Notes: generated from the sequence alone by a model not told the origin. Positions 23,226-35,218 are shown, counted from the first letter of the stretch. The stretch: 64,000 nt of DNA from Knoxdaviesia capensis (GCA_001510575.1 LNGK01000001.1:496001-560000), one strand, 5' to 3'. Numbers and translations: made by a program.

Positions 23226-24680
23226 TCACCACTCACCCTCAAGCGACTCGGTATCCGACACCGTCTCCACCCAGTTCTTCTCCGCCAGTTTCCGCCGGAA
23301 CCGCTCCGCACTGGCCCCGCGGATGACCTGCTCGGCGTCGAGCGCCTCCATCGACAGCGTGCCCAGCTCCTTCATCTGCGCGCGCACCGCACGCGTCAGC
23401 ATGGCGTACCAGCCCGCGTGCGTCTTGCAGCGCTTGCGGTCGCACATGGTCGCAAGAGACAGCGCGCCCGTATCATTGGCATCTCCCATGGCCACGTCGC
23501 CATCGGCTGTCGTGGCAGCAGTTGGCGGCGCGAAGATGGCGGCGGCGTCCGCCGTGGCCAGGAACGCGGCGAAGCTGTGCTGGGCTGTGATAGAGTCCAG
23601 GTAGCTTGCGTAGCCGCAGATGTCGCTGGTGACGCGGCCGGCGGCCACCGCGGCTTTGAGCTCGGCGTTCGCGTGGTCGAGCAGGTGCACCATCTTCTGG
23701 CAGAGCGCGGTCTCCTCGGCCAGCTGCGTGCGGTGCAGCGCCGATTCGCGGAGGTAGGCCTGCTCTTCCAGCGTGAGGTGCTGGGCGGCCTCGGGGTCCT
23801 TCGCGTCCGGGTCGTTGATGTAGTCGGTGTCCTCTGGCTGTGACGCGGTGGCTGGGGCGGCGAACGGTCCCGTGAGCCGCCATGTGGCGGACGCCTCGTC
23901 GATCCCGCCCATGCGACTGTCCAGCAGCGCCATGAACTCGTCCTGGGTGAGCGCGGCCGCCACAGCTGACGAAGGGAGGGTGGCAGCGTGCTTGCGCGGC
24001 AGTGCGCCGACCAGCCGCTCCCACCACAGCTGACAATGGTCGTCGGAGCAGAACACACTCGCTGCGCCGGCAGCCGCCGTCGTCCGGGCGGGTTTCCGAC
24101 ACCCGGTCAGCGCACACGTCTTCTTGTAGCGCGTGACCAGTAGGCGGCCGTCAGAGCAGGACGGGCAGATGAACTTCTCGACCAGGCTCTCGCCGACCTC
24201 CTTGTCGAGGTTCACGCACTCGCCGTGGAACCAGTCCTCGCACTTCTCGCAGCAGATCATCCACCGGTGGTCGTCCGGCCCGCGGCAGATGCAGTACACG
24301 CCCGCGTCGCCGCCGCCACCGCCGTCGCCGTCGCCGTCGTCGTCCGAGCTGCTGCCCCCGCCCGGCCCGCTCTTCGCAGCGCCCGGCTTCGACGCTTTGC
24401 CTGGCCGCGCCGTGCCGTTCGCGGGGCCCCCCTTTGCGCGTTTCGGCGCGGCTTTCTTGACTACCGTCGCCGTGCCGCGCTTTTTGGCGGCTGCGGTGGC
24501 TGGCGGGTGCGACTTGCTGGCCGCTGTGGATGCATCGCTGGCTTCGGCGCCGGTGGCGGCGGGCGATTGTGCGGCGGATGCGGAGGTGTGTGTTGCCGGT
24601 GTGTGGGAAGGAGATGCTGTGTCACTTGGCTTTGCGGACTTGGCTGCCCCTGGCACAACCAGCTCAAATCGCGGCTCCAT
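23226..24680 (-). CDS. SPP1: Set1/COMPASS PHD-finger subunit Spp1 (Cfp1/CXXC1 homologue)
   Basis: Chromatin protein that tethers the Set1 H3K4 methyltransferase complex to H3K4me3. Single exon of 484 residues from the ATG at 24680; the open frame extends 20 codons upstream but only from a GTG. The N-terminus is basic and Ala/Pro/Ser-rich, then acidic (SSSDDDGDGDG). The PHD finger is at about 125-175: VYCICRGPDDHRWMICC, then EKCEDWFHGECVNL and FICPSC. The Cfp1-type Cys segment follows (CALTGCRKPAR, then VFCSDDHCQLWWERLVG). A coiled region comes next, then the C-terminal Cfp1 signature CDRKRCKTHAGWYAML. No CXXC domain, as expected for fungal Spp1 (about 350 residues in yeast; longer here through the N-terminal tail). 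Divergent from SCO1. Confidence 0.93.
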   Translation of the reverse strand: MEPRFELVVPGAAKSAKPSDTASPSHTPATHTSASAAQSPAATGAEASDASTAASKSHPPATAAAKKRGTATVVKKAAPKRAKGGPANGTARPGKASKPGAAKSGPGGGSSSDDDGDGDGGGGGDAGVYCICRGPDDHRWMICCEKCEDWFHGECVNLDKEVGESLVEKFICPSCSDGRLLVTRYKKTCALTGCRKPARTTAAAGAASVFCSDDHCQLWWERLVGALPRKHAATLPSSAVAAALTQDEFMALLDSRMGGIDEASATWRLTGPFAAPATASQPEDTDYINDPDAKDPEAAQHLTLEEQAYLRESALHRTQLAEETALCQKMVHLLDHANAELKAAVAAGRVTSDICGYASYLDSITAQHSFAAFLATADAAAIFAPPTAATTADGDVAMGDANDTGALSLATMCDRKRCKTHAGWYAMLTRAVRAQMKELGTLSMEALDAEQVIRGASAERFRRKLAEKNWVETVSDTESLEGEW

Positions 24681-25054
24681 GGTTTGAAGACCAGCGTTTG
24701 AATGGTAGTGGTTGAGGGCCTGCAGTTGGGGTTGATGCACTCAAAGTGTGACAATTGATCCAGGTATAAGCACACAAGAAAATCAAGCCGGTGAGGAAAA
24801 TTGTTTGTTTGATAGCAGGTGGAAAATATAAAGAAGTGAAAGACGGTAAACTTAGAACGAGCCCGCGACTTTTCAAGTGTCGTTGATTGATTTCGGTGAG
24901 CTCGGTGAGCTGTTTACCCGTAGTTCTGCCGTGACTTTCTTGGAACGTGACGGAGCCGGAAAAAATGGCATGATGAGCTCGCGATTTCCAATCGAGCTCT
25001 TTTTGTCCACCCATCTCACCCGAGACTCGCGATATACATCTTCGAATCCAAATC
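24681..25054. promoter_or_regulatory. bidirectional promoter, SPP1 / SCO1
   Basis: Only 374 bp separate the start codons of the minus-strand Spp1 gene and the plus-strand SCO1 gene, so the two promoters overlap or are shared. No obvious TATA box is positioned for either gene. Confidence 0.5.
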
Positions 25055-26107
25055 ATGTCACGGTACTTGTCGTCGAGCCGATTGGTGCTCGGCCCCGCGC
25101 TTCGGGACGGAAATGGCGCTGCGCGGCTGTTTGCTCCGCGCGCGCTCAGCACCGGCGCGGCCGGCGCGCGGCCAGCGACCTCGACACGGACGGCGGCGCC
25201 GCGATCGCAGACACCAATGTTCCAACCCAAGATGCAGCGGCGGGCAAAGTCGCAGCAGTCGGTGGAGGAGGCGAAGAGCCGGTACCGCACGGGAGTATGT
25301 TTCCCGTCTGGATCAGATGTGGGGGAGAGGAGAGCAAGCATGGCTTTTGAACTGCCCACGTACTAACAGCGAGCTTCTCATGCCAGCCCTTCTCGTGGAA
25401 ATCCGGTATTCTCTTTGTGGCGACCTGCGGCGGTCTGCTGTGGTATTTCGAGCACGAGAAGCAGCGCATGCACCAGAAGCGCGTGGCCGAGTCGACGAAA
25501 GGCATCGGAAAGCCCAAGGTCGGCGGCGAGTTCTCGCTGAAGGACCAGAACGGCAATGTGGTCACCGACGCAGATCTGAAGGGCCGGTACTCCCTGGTAA
25601 GTTCCATCTCCCTAGCACGCCGAATAAGCTGGTGCCTGTCCCGATCTCACGTACTAATCACACCACCTTTTCACACAGATCTACTTCGGCTTCACGCACT
25701 GCCCCGACATCTGCCCGGAAGAGCTCGACAAAATGGCCGCCATGATCGACCTGGTGGAGGAGAAACGGCCGGACGCGGTCACCCCCGTGTTCATCACCTG
25801 CGACCCGGCGCGCGACGGCCCCGAAGAGCTGAAGGCATACCTGGCGGAGTTCCATCCCAAGCTGGTCGGCCTGACCGGCTCGTACGACGACATCAAGGCC
25901 GTGTGCAAGCTGTACCGCGTGTACTTCAGCACGCCGACGCACGTCAAGCCCGGCCAGGACTACCTTGTCGACCACAGCATCTACTTCTACCTGATGGACC
26001 CAGACGGTGACTTTGTTGAGGCGCTGGGCCGCCAGCACTCGCCGCGCGAGGCTGCCGGTATCATCCTTGGACATATAAAGGATTGGACCGGCAAGAAGAG
26101 CTACTAA
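25055..26107 (+). CDS. SCO1: mitochondrial copper chaperone Sco1
   Basis: Inner-membrane metallochaperone delivering Cu(I) to the CuA site of cytochrome c oxidase subunit 2. Exons are 25055-25294, 25387-25596 and 25679-26107, giving 292 residues. Donors are GTATGT and GTAAGT; branch motifs are TACTAAC and TACTAAT. The N-terminus is Arg/Ser-rich and non-acidic, as expected of a mitochondrial presequence. One membrane segment is at about 85-101 (SGILFVATCGGLLWYF). A thioredoxin-like domain follows, with the copper site THCPDICPEEL (Cys158 and Cys162) and the distal His in YLVDHSIYFY (His249). All three copper ligands are present. Length matches yeast Sco1 (295). Confidence 0.96.
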
Positions 26108-26607
26108 TTCACGCTCATTAGACGGCGTTTAGCCTACCGCTTGTATATATATATGATGTTCAAAATCCGGCGCGGTTGTGTTGGTTTTGGTGGCGGGACC
26201 AGTGGTCCTTCTCCGCCAGTGTATTATCCACTCCACCCTACGATTATAGCAGAAAGACAATGTACGATATCATATCAATAGATTCCCTCTTCTTTATTTT
26301 CTCTTATATCTCTGTTTCGTTGTGTTTGATGTTGGCGATATACAAAGCCGTGGGAGGCGCAAATCCCCCCTAGACGCATATCGCGATTTATGCACCAATC
26401 CACTATAGTCCGCTATCGGGGCATGCACTGTAACCATGCAGTTTACTGGGATCTTGCATCTCAACCACAAGCTTTCTTCTCCCTACAAGTCATCGCTCCG
26501 AATATACTCATAAACCTGCAAAAGTCAAGCACCGTTTCTTCTTCACTTATACCCCCCAATTTGCCTGTCTGTTTTCCACCCAGTTCACTTCCTGCACTCT
26601 CCAGAAC
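26108..26607. other. intergenic spacer SCO1 / HAD phosphatase
   Basis: 500 bp between two plus-strand genes, holding the SCO1 terminator and the promoter of the HAD phosphatase gene. No gene seen. Confidence 0.5.
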
Positions 26608-28039
26608 ATGCGGCCATTTGCTGCAGGCCGCCGTCTCGCGCGGCAAAGCGCAAACACCGCGTCCCGTTTCGGATCTTCCACAGCTGTCTGTGGCATATTG
26701 AGTAGCTCATGGCCCACAGTAAGGCAGCGGCCAAGCAGACCATACAGTTCGTCGCGATTGAGCCAGCCGGTGTCGTTCGGGTTTGCGTTCGAGTGAGTTG
26801 TCTCGGGCCCGCTCCGTATCTGCCCCTTCAACCTCGGACATTAAGCCAAATTCTAACGGACATTCTCTTCCTTTCCCCCGCTCAGCATTGACGGCGTGCT
26901 GCTCCACGTCGCCAAGCCGATTCCGGGGGCATCCGAGGCGCTGCAGTTTCTGAACGACCACCACATCCCGTTCATTCTGCTGACCAACGGTGGCGGCAAG
27001 CATGAGCTAGACCGCGTGCATGATCTGAGCGAGAAGCTCGGCGTGCATTTGTCGGTGGAGAACTTTGTGCAGTCGCACACGCCGTTCCAGGAGTTGGTGC
27101 ACGGGCCGGAGGGGCTCGCGGACAAGACTATCTTGGTCACCGGCGCGGAGGCCGACAAGTGCCGATTAATCGCCGAGCGGTAAGTTTCCTTGTTGCTCTC
27201 TAGGCTATCCGGACAGCCAGGAACTAATGTGCTCGAGCTTTTAATGGCCACGCTTCTACAGCTACGGATTTAGAAGTGTCGTGACACCGGCAGATATCCT
27301 TCACGAACTGCCAACCGTGTGGCCGTTCGAGCCACTAATGAAGGAAGTGTACGCCCAGACCCACCGGCCACTGCCGAAGCCGCTGTTCCAGCCGGGCATG
27401 TCGGAAAGCGACGCGCTCAAGATCGACGCCATGTTCGTGTTCAACGACCCACGCGACTGGGCGCTCGACATCCAGATCATCACCGACATCCTGCTCTCGC
27501 ACCAGGGCATCGTCGGCACGTACTCGGCGAACAACGGCAACGTCGCGCTGCCCAACCACGGCTGGCAGGCCGACGGCCAGCCGCGGCTGTACTTCTCGAA
27601 CCCGGACCTGTTCTGGGCGGCCCAGCACCACCTGCCGCGGCTCGGCCAGGGCGCGTTCCAGGCGGCGCTGGCCGGCGTGTGGGACCGCGTCACCTCGGGC
27701 CACGAGCTGCAGCGCACCGTCATCGGCAAGCCGTACCGCCAGACCTACTCGTACGCCGAGCGCGTGCTGGACCGCCACCACCGCGGCGGGGCTGCCGGCG
27801 TCGCTGCGCCGCTGCGCCGCGTCTACATGGTCGGCGATAACCCGGAGAGCGATATCCGCGGCGCAAACGAGTTTGAGAGCCCGTTGGGCACCGGCTGGAC
27901 GTCGATTCTCGTGCGCACCGGCGTGTGGCACCCGGATCGCGGCGAGCCGACCTACCGCCCGAAGCTGATTGTCGACGATGTGCGGGAGGCGGTGCGGGTG
28001 GCGCTGGAGCAGGAGGGGTTGGGCAAGGGGCTGTTGTAG
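26608..28039 (+). CDS. mitochondrial HAD-superfamily IIA hydrolase (HDHD5/CECR5, YKR070W-like)
   Basis: Haloacid-dehalogenase-fold phosphatase of the CECR5 family; its physiological substrate is not established. Exons are 26608-26792, 26886-27179 and 27262-28039, giving 418 residues. The catalytic motif I, FAFDIDGVLL, is split by intron 1 between Phe61 and Asp62 and restored by splicing. Motif II is FILLTNGGG (the family form with Asn-Gly). Motif IV is VYMVGDNPESDIRGAN (about 347-362). The first 55 residues are rich in Arg and Ser with few acids and contain RPYSSSRL, a plausible matrix-protease cleavage region. The C2-type cap domain holds the conserved DPRDWALDIQII and LYFSNPDLFWA. Confidence 0.93.
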
Positions 28040-29157
28040 TGTATCGATACGAGTACCATGGCGATCCTAGACATTTGAATCTCTTGAATTTTACTGTCTG
28101 CGTAGACGAATCTAAAAAAACTTTGTGTGAGTTCTGTATCGTTTTTTTCTCCGGCAGGGTTCTAAGGTTTCTTGATAATCGAAACCCTCACGCTGTTGGA
28201 ATCCTCGGGCCACAATGCGTGCTTTCCTTGCCTTTCGTCAAATTCGCCGTCGCCGAGCACTCTCGGGATAGTTTCACCCCGACTCGGCACAACACCACCG
28301 AGAGCAGGGATACACAGCCGAGGATCAGCGCCTTTGCATATACGAAGGTGTTTTCAAAGAGTGCCGCAAATACAGTCAGTTTTGACTGCGAGAAGCAGAT
28401 GAACAGTCTACACAGACCAGGCGCCGCACCGGGTACCATCGGGGGATAGCCCGCGAAGATTCAGGATTGGTGTTAGGGTTAGGGCTAGGGTGCAGCACCC
28501 GAAAGCATGTGAAATAAATTATTCCCGCCACGATACTTTTCTGGGTTTTGTTGGGCGGGCGCAATTCCTCCCAGAAAACTGCCTTGCGAAGAAAAAAACC
28601 CAGCAGAAAACCCACGTTCGCCGCTAGAGCTGATAAGGAGTTAACAGAAGTCAAAAAGGTCTCACGCGACACACTATTAGGCCTGGTTGATTCCTTATTT
28701 TCTGGCCCGCTTCGTCACTGCCCAAACACAAAAACAAACAGGACAAAATTAAATCGCTTGTGATTTGGCTCCTTCTCGCCCCTCTACACCCGGAAAATTC
28801 ACTCCTTCCACTTTCTCTCGCCAACGTCCACTCACCATCGTGCCTTCCCCGCATCGTGACTTCCGTTTGTAAGTCTTCCAGAAAATATTGACAACGCTTC
28901 CCTTCTCTATCTTTGTCATCTTTGGCGGTTATGTAAAGATCTCGTAATCGGCTTCGTCGGGCCTCTTCTTCAACGTCATCTCTTACTCTTCTTATCTCTC
29001 TGAGCTCAAAACTGTCCTCCTTCACCCCTCATCAAAGGTCTCAAATCTCGGCGTTTGTGTGTACTTCCAGAACACTCACACATTCGACTTACTCCACGTA
29101 CTTTGCTTCACAAACAGTCTGCATTTCCACCCCCGGATCCACCCTCTGCCGTGCGCC
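28040..29157. other. intergenic spacer with telomere-like motif
   Basis: 1.1 kb between two plus-strand genes. It contains GTTAGGGTTAGGGCTAGGG at 28472-28490 and a pyrimidine-rich leader before the choline kinase start. No gene is supported. Confidence 0.5.
28472..28490. promoter_or_regulatory. telomere-like TTAGGG array (three units)
   Basis: GTTAGGGTTAGGGCTAGGG, the longest telomere-like run seen. It lies about 670 bp upstream of the choline kinase start. It could be a Tbf1/Teb1-type binding site or a short interstitial telomeric sequence left by break repair. Confidence 0.45.
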
Positions 29158-32100
29158 ATGTCGTCAGATCCGTCCGGCTCCCCGGCGCCGGCGGTGTCGC
29201 CGGCAGCGCTCTCTGATGCGCCAGATCCCGCGCCGTCGTCCGGAGCTGTAAAAGGCAAGTGACCACATGCGAGGAGCCAAGACTAAGGAACCCCCCGGCT
29301 GAGGCCATCCCTGTACAAGCTACTTGTGGACATTGCATGGAGTGTTCGGTGTCTGATTCCGTTGCTTGTGTTAATCTCGCCTACCACACCCTCTTTTTTT
29401 TGTGTGTGTCTGTCCTTTTGCCTCCCTGCCTTACTGGGGGGGCGTCATTGGTGCTACCCCATTGTCCCATCACTCGTCTCTCGTTGTGTCCGTTTCTTGC
29501 TGTTGCTTGAGTCCTCGTGTGATCTCTTCGCGGGGTACTGCCACTAAAGCCCGAAACAGAAGTCTATCCTCCCCACGCACACGTACCACACACACTCAAA
29601 TGTACAGCCCATCCCACGCTCTCCCTGTAGTTAGGACTGTTCTACCCCGTTATCCCGATTCTCATAGAATGGACACCCCCTCTCTCCCCTTCTCCTAAAC
29701 AGACAGACAAAGCGCTCACTTAAATAGTCTATCGTCTCTCCCGCTGTTATTTTATCTTGTCTTCCTTGAGATCTTTTGTCTTCTGTTTCTACGTGTACAT
29801 CTCTTGCTACACTCCTCGCCTTGTTCCCGTTAGCACTGATTCACCCTCCTCACCATCTCCAATTCTCATATTGTGTTCTTGGCCCCTTACTTACCTTATC
29901 ACTGTGTCCTGTCTCTTATCGCTCAACCAACAGCCGTGCAGATCGACTCCGAGGCAGTCTACATCGACGACCTCCCGAAGAAGCTCCCGCAATTCCAACC
30001 GTCCGGCCCGGTCACCCACGCCCACTCCCGGCGCCTGAGCGGCAAGATGTCGTTCAACTCGCCCAAGGCCTCGCCGATCATCGGCCCGGCCGACGACGCC
30101 GTGGCCGTGTCCTCGCGCGCGCACCATCACAACCACCACAACCACCCGCACTCCGCCGCGTCGTTCTACCACCTAAGCGAGCGGCTCCTCGCCCAGGTGT
30201 CCGAGTGGCTGGAGCACGAGCGCAAGAAGGCGGCCAAGCACCACCCGAGGACCCGCCACCGCCGCAAGTCGCCCCCGACCCCGTCGTCGTCGTCGGCCGC
30301 CTCGCCGCCGCCGCTGCAGGAGCAGCAGCAGGGCGCCAGTGTTGATGCGGCGCTGGTCGACTTTAAGTCGGTCGTGCCGCACCGCCCGCGCGCCGACTCG
30401 GTGGACTCGCAGTCCAGCGAAATGTCGTTCGACCGGCTGCAGCGTATCCTCGACGACGGCGTGGTGGCCCTCGGCCTCACCCAGATGCCGGTCTGGAGCC
30501 CGCAGGTGGCCCGCCGCTCGTCCCGCCGCCGCACCCTCCCGGGCTATCGCGGCGCCTCCTCGGATACCGACTACGTCGACGGAGATGTGGTGGTGCCGAC
30601 ATGCGATGGTGTGTTGGACGTGACTAAGACCATGGGATATTCCGGAGGCGAGGCAGTCTCGGCCATCGACTCTGCCATGGCTGTCGCCTCTCCCCCGGTT
30701 CCCAGCACCCGCAAGCAGGAGAAGGAGCGCCAGGCGTGGACAAGCTTCAAGAACGAAATCATCCGGCTCGCGCACACCCTGCGGCTGAAGGGCTGGCGCG
30801 CGGTGCCCCTCGACGGCGGCGACAGCATCTCGGTCGAGCGGCTTAGCGGAGCGCTGACGAATGCTGTGTACGTAGTCACGCCGCCGCGGCACGTGGACAC
30901 GGGAGTGGCGGCGGCGACGGGCAAGCCGAAGGCGAAGCCGCAGAAGCTGCTGCTGCGGGTGTACGGGGCGCAGGTGGAGCAGCTGATCGACCGCGAGACG
31001 GAGCTGGCGGTGCTGCAGCGGCTGGCGCGCAAGAAGATCGGGCCGCGGCTACTGGGCACGTTCACCAACGGGCGGTTTGAGCAGTTCTTCAACGCCATCA
31101 CGCTCAAGCCGCACAACCTGCGCGAGCCCGAGACGTCGCGGCAGATTGCGAAGCGCATGCGCGAGCTGCACGACGGCGTCGAGCTGCTGCGCGAGGAGCG
31201 CGACGGCGGGCCCGGCGTGTGGAAGAACTGGGACCGCTGGCTGGCCAGTGTCGAGCGCACTATCACCGCGCTGGACGCCCAGGTCGCCGCCGGCCAGCGC
31301 ACCGCCGGCTATGTGTGCGGCGTCCCGTGGCCGCAGTTCCGGGATGCGGTGCAGAAGTACCGCGAGTATGTGGACAATGTGTACGAAGGGCCCGAGGCGC
31401 TGAAGGATGCGCTGGTGTTTGCTCACAACGATGTAAGTCTCTCTCTCTCTCTCTCTCTCTCGTAACCCCTTTATGCCCTCTCTGTTTCTCTTGCAGGCCG
31501 GGACTAACCACTTCGCCAGACCCAATACGGCAACATCCTCCGCATCGAGCCCGACGACGGCAAATCGCCCCTCCTCCAGCCGGCCAACAAGCACAAGCAG
31601 CTGGTGGTGATCGACTTCGAGTACGCCTCGGCCAACACGCCGGGCCTGGAGTTCGCGAACCACTTCACCGAGTGGGCCTACAACTACCACGACGCGGCGC
31701 GGCCGTACGCGTGCAACGTGGCGCTGTACCCAACGCGCGACGAGCAGCTGCGCTTCATCCGCGCATACGTCGACCACCGCCCGGACTTCCCGCACACGCC
31801 GCCGTCGGCCTCGGCCACGCCGCGGCTCACGCCGCTCGACTCGGCCGCGCCGTCCGCCGCGCTGACCCCCGCGCTGCTGCCGTCGGCCTCGTCCACCTCG
31901 ATTGTGGAGTTCATGCTGGATGCGCGTGCGTCGGTGAGCGGGCCGAGCGGCGGTGGTGCAGGTGGCGCTTCGAACTATCGCGAGGAGGAGCGCGCGCGCG
32001 AGGACGCGCGGGAGCGGCTGGTGGCCTCGCTGATGGACGAGACGCGGCTGTGGCGCGCGGCGAACAGCGCCCAGTGGATTGCCTGGGGCATCGTGCAGGC

Positions 32101-32407
32101 CAAGGAGACCGGCGGCGACCCCGCTGCCGCTGCCGCTGCCGCTGCCGCTGCCGCTGCCGCTGCCGCTGCCGCTGCCGCTGTCGCCGATGCTGCTCCTGCC
32201 CCTGTCGCCACTACCGGCAGTACCGGGGAGGACATGCCGGCCGCCGCCGCGGCTCCGGGCCCGGAGGACTCGGGCGAGTTCGATTACCTCCGGTACGCGC
32301 AGGAGCGCGCCATGTTCTTCTGGGGCGATTGCCTAGCCATGGGCATCGTCAAGCGCGAGGAGCTTCCGGCGGAGATGGTGGCGCAGCTGAAGATTGTGGA
32401 CTACTGA
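29158..32407 (+). CDS. CKI1: choline/ethanolamine kinase
   Basis: Catalyses ATP-dependent phosphorylation of choline (or ethanolamine), the first step of the Kennedy pathway. Exons are 29158-29254, 29934-31432 and 31520-32407, giving 827 residues. Intron 1 fits a GC donor (AAAAG/GCAAGT); intron 2 begins with a TC repeat. An N-terminal extension of about 300 residues is disordered and holds a His/Asn-rich patch. The kinase starts near 301 (FKNEIIRLAHTLR). The catalytic loop HNDTQYGNIL spans intron 2 (His530-Asp532). The metal/choline motif VVIDFEYASANTPGLEFANHF starts near 562. An SP/TP- and Ala-rich insert of about 60 residues (624-685) and a poly-Ala tract (about 734-753) interrupt the C-lobe. 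Yeast Cki1 is 582 residues. Choline versus ethanolamine preference cannot be read. Confidence 0.93.
31437..31461 (+). repeat. TC dinucleotide microsatellite in choline kinase intron 2
   Basis: About twelve TC units immediately after the GTAAG donor of intron 2. Confidence 0.8.
32123..32180 (+). repeat. GCTGCC hexanucleotide repeat encoding poly-Ala
   Basis: Alternating GCT and GCC codons, about 19 alanines in a row, inside the choline kinase C-lobe. A near-perfect hexanucleotide tract like this is expected to vary in length between strains. Confidence 0.85.
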
Positions 32408-33435
32408 TCTCGGGCCTTTCTGTTTCTCTTGCTTCTTTCTTGACTATTCCTTTGTGGCATACTCTTTTGCTGGTTTTACGTTTGCATCGCCGTGGCCTTT
32501 TTCTCTCTTTCGCCTCCAGTTTGGTTTTATCTGCTGCTCTCGTCGGTGCTCGTTCTGCTCGGTTTTCAAGCGCGGGAGCGGTGTGCAACGGAGTTCTCGG
32601 TGTCCTCTCTCGTTCTCTGCAATATTCTTCTTGTATCGTCTCCATTTAGTTTATCTGCCGAATACCTTCGATGTCTTTTTTTATCTCGTCTCTTCCGTCG
32701 AGTGCCGGCCTTGTTCAACCAGCCGTGCAACACCCCTTATCAACCAGAGTGCGTACAGCACACTCACACACACCACAGCCAGAGTTCCACGGATTCAGGA
32801 ATCCCCTATCAATACAGACAGTTGTTCTTTCACATGCTCTAGATGCCCTCCATGTACATAGTATCCCGTTGTAAAACCCGGATGCAAGGGTTCATCCGGT
32901 CATCCAGGGAGATCCAATGCACGGAAATACACGAAGCACACACATGTCAATGAAAGACTCCCAGAATCTATTCTTCACCTACGCGGGTGTCCCAAAGACA
33001 CACACCCGGTAAAGCGCACCATCCACCATCTAGACATTACAAAAAAGAGAGGAAAGAGAAAGAACACGGCAGAAAAAAAAGAACCTCCAGATGGCGAAGA
33101 ACAAAAATGATACAAGAAAAGAACGAAAATAAAAATCGACAAAAAAAAGAGGAATTTCGGTAGCAAAAAACACCGTCTATGAAAAGCTTTGGATTCCCTG
33201 CGTTCCCCCCCTTTTTGTTCTTCGTTCCGAGGTCATGGTCTTTTTTTTTGGTCTTTGTAGCTATTAAAAAAAACACACAATCCCATGTCGGTGTTCGTCG
33301 TTTTGGTTTTCCCCTCCCTAAAATGTGTGTGTGTGTGTGTGTGTGTGATAGTCAGATTTTGTTTCGGTTTGCTGTACCTATTTTGTGCTCGAAAAAAAAT
33401 AAAGAAAAGGAAAAAAGAAAAACGAACTAAAAAAA
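32408..33435. other. convergent intergenic region
   Basis: 1 kb between the 3-prime ends of the choline kinase and ceramide synthase genes. It holds A/T homopolymer runs and a GT repeat at 33324-33348. No gene seen. Confidence 0.5.
33324..33348. repeat. GT dinucleotide microsatellite
   Basis: About twelve GT units in intergenic DNA downstream of the ceramide synthase stop codon. Confidence 0.8.
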
Positions 33436-35218
33436 TCAATCAACCTGCTTTTCGCACCCAATTCGACCCAGCAACTCTTTCCGGTCGCTGTGGTGTCCGG
33501 GGAGGCTGACGCCGGTCGATCCCGCCTGGCGGCGCAGGCCGTTGCGGCGCTCCCAGCCCTTGAAGTCGATCTCGTCCACGCCCACATCCTCCTCCACCAG
33601 CTTGGTCGACTGCTCGTACACAAACTCGACGTTCTCGTCGCCGACCTGGCGGTGCGGCTCGCCGTCGCTAGCCTCACCCTCGTCGTCGCTGCGGGTATCG
33701 TCGGCCGGGGCGCCACGGATCACACGCACAACCACACGCACAATCATGGTGAACCACACCAGCGTCAGCGCCTGGAGGAACAGCAGCGGGCCGAGGAACC
33801 ACCATTGCACCCGCGAGCCGAAGCAGACAATGCCGTCAGGCTTGACAAACGGCTCCAGCATGTACCAGTAGCCGTCGGGGATAGGCAGCGGGCCCTTCAT
33901 GTCGGCACCCTGGCCAGTGAAGCAGGACTCGCCAATCAGGTTGATGGCGTCAGTGTAGACCGACCAGCACACCCCAAGATAGATGCCGTGGCGGGCAATC
34001 ACCCAGGACAGCACAAACAGGCCGAAGCACACATCGCAGGGAGTGCGGAAGCCGGTATACTTCAGGCACTTGGCAAGCTGTTGTCATGTACAGGTGGAGT
34101 TGGTTAGCGGTGGTCTCAGACATGCTGGTGTTTGTTTGCTACTCGAGTGGAAAACACCGGCAGCCTCCCAGTCGAACTTACCGGAAGGAAAATGTCGACA
34201 ATATCCATGATGACCAGAATCAAGGTACCGACGCGGGTCATGTGGTAGCAGTAACAGGCGAGGATGAGCGAAATGGTGACGAAGTGGTGGCTAAGCATCT
34301 GCCAGTGGTCCTTGCGGCGGGCCTCGATGTTGATGACGATAACCTGCTGGAACCAGAAACCGAGCTGGGCGAGGATGTAGGCCTTGGGAACAGTCTCAAG
34401 CTCGCGCATGGGCCAGTTGGTCCAGAGCCCCTTGAAGCTCAGCCAACCTGGAGAAGAGTAGTAGACGTACTATTGATAAGGAAAGGTCCCGTGTCAATAA
34501 ACATTGGCACACACACACACACACGCACACACATACAGGCCATGTACAACAACAGGAAAAAAAGTCTTACCATTCCCAGAGGCCAGAAGATTCCGTAAAA
34601 GCACAGCAACCAAGCCTGCTCGGAGAAGCGCGTAGCTCCCTTGCGCGTGGGAATACCAGCCCAGGTGGCGAAAGGAGAGAGAATGTGGTTCATGGTGGCG
34701 GCGCGGAGGCCGGTGAAAAGCACAACGCAAAAGGAAACAAGAGCGGCATCGTCAAAGCCGTGGCCGTACATGCCAGTCTCGTCATTGTAGTAGGAGAGGG
34801 TGAAGAATTTGCGGGTTTGCGAGCGAGCTTTGGGGATGAAGAAGTGGGTGAGAAATAGGAGGGCAACGAGGTTGCAGGAGAGACCTATTTTGAACAAGAT
34901 AAAGTGACGTGGTTAGCTGTGAGGTCCGACTTCCGGCGCCTGTAGTCGCGTGCACACGCAGACACACATCACACAGGCAAGAGGAATGCACGAAAGCAAA
35001 TCTTGGGCCCTATTAAGGTGGCCAATCGCAGCCAATGGCACCGAGCTGTAAGAAATCAGCCCCGGACCTTGCAGGAGCTGGTAGGATGCTGATATGAGAG
35101 GCACATGGCTTATTTTTGGCCCCCTCCATCCCCTGTTTGCTGCTGTAACGTGCAGCGATTGCGGGTTTGCGCGATTGGTCCAATGCCATCCGATATGCGT
35201 GTATGAATCGTGGCATTG

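Noticed and set aside
24681..24740. Upstream extension of the Spp1 frame (20 codons)
   Set aside because: It begins at GTG, not ATG. The first ATG at 24680 has a good context and is the likely start.
33037..33276. Phe-rich minus-strand frame resembling a membrane protein
   Set aside because: It arises from A/T homopolymer tracts in the convergent spacer; it has no domain and no homologue-like pattern.
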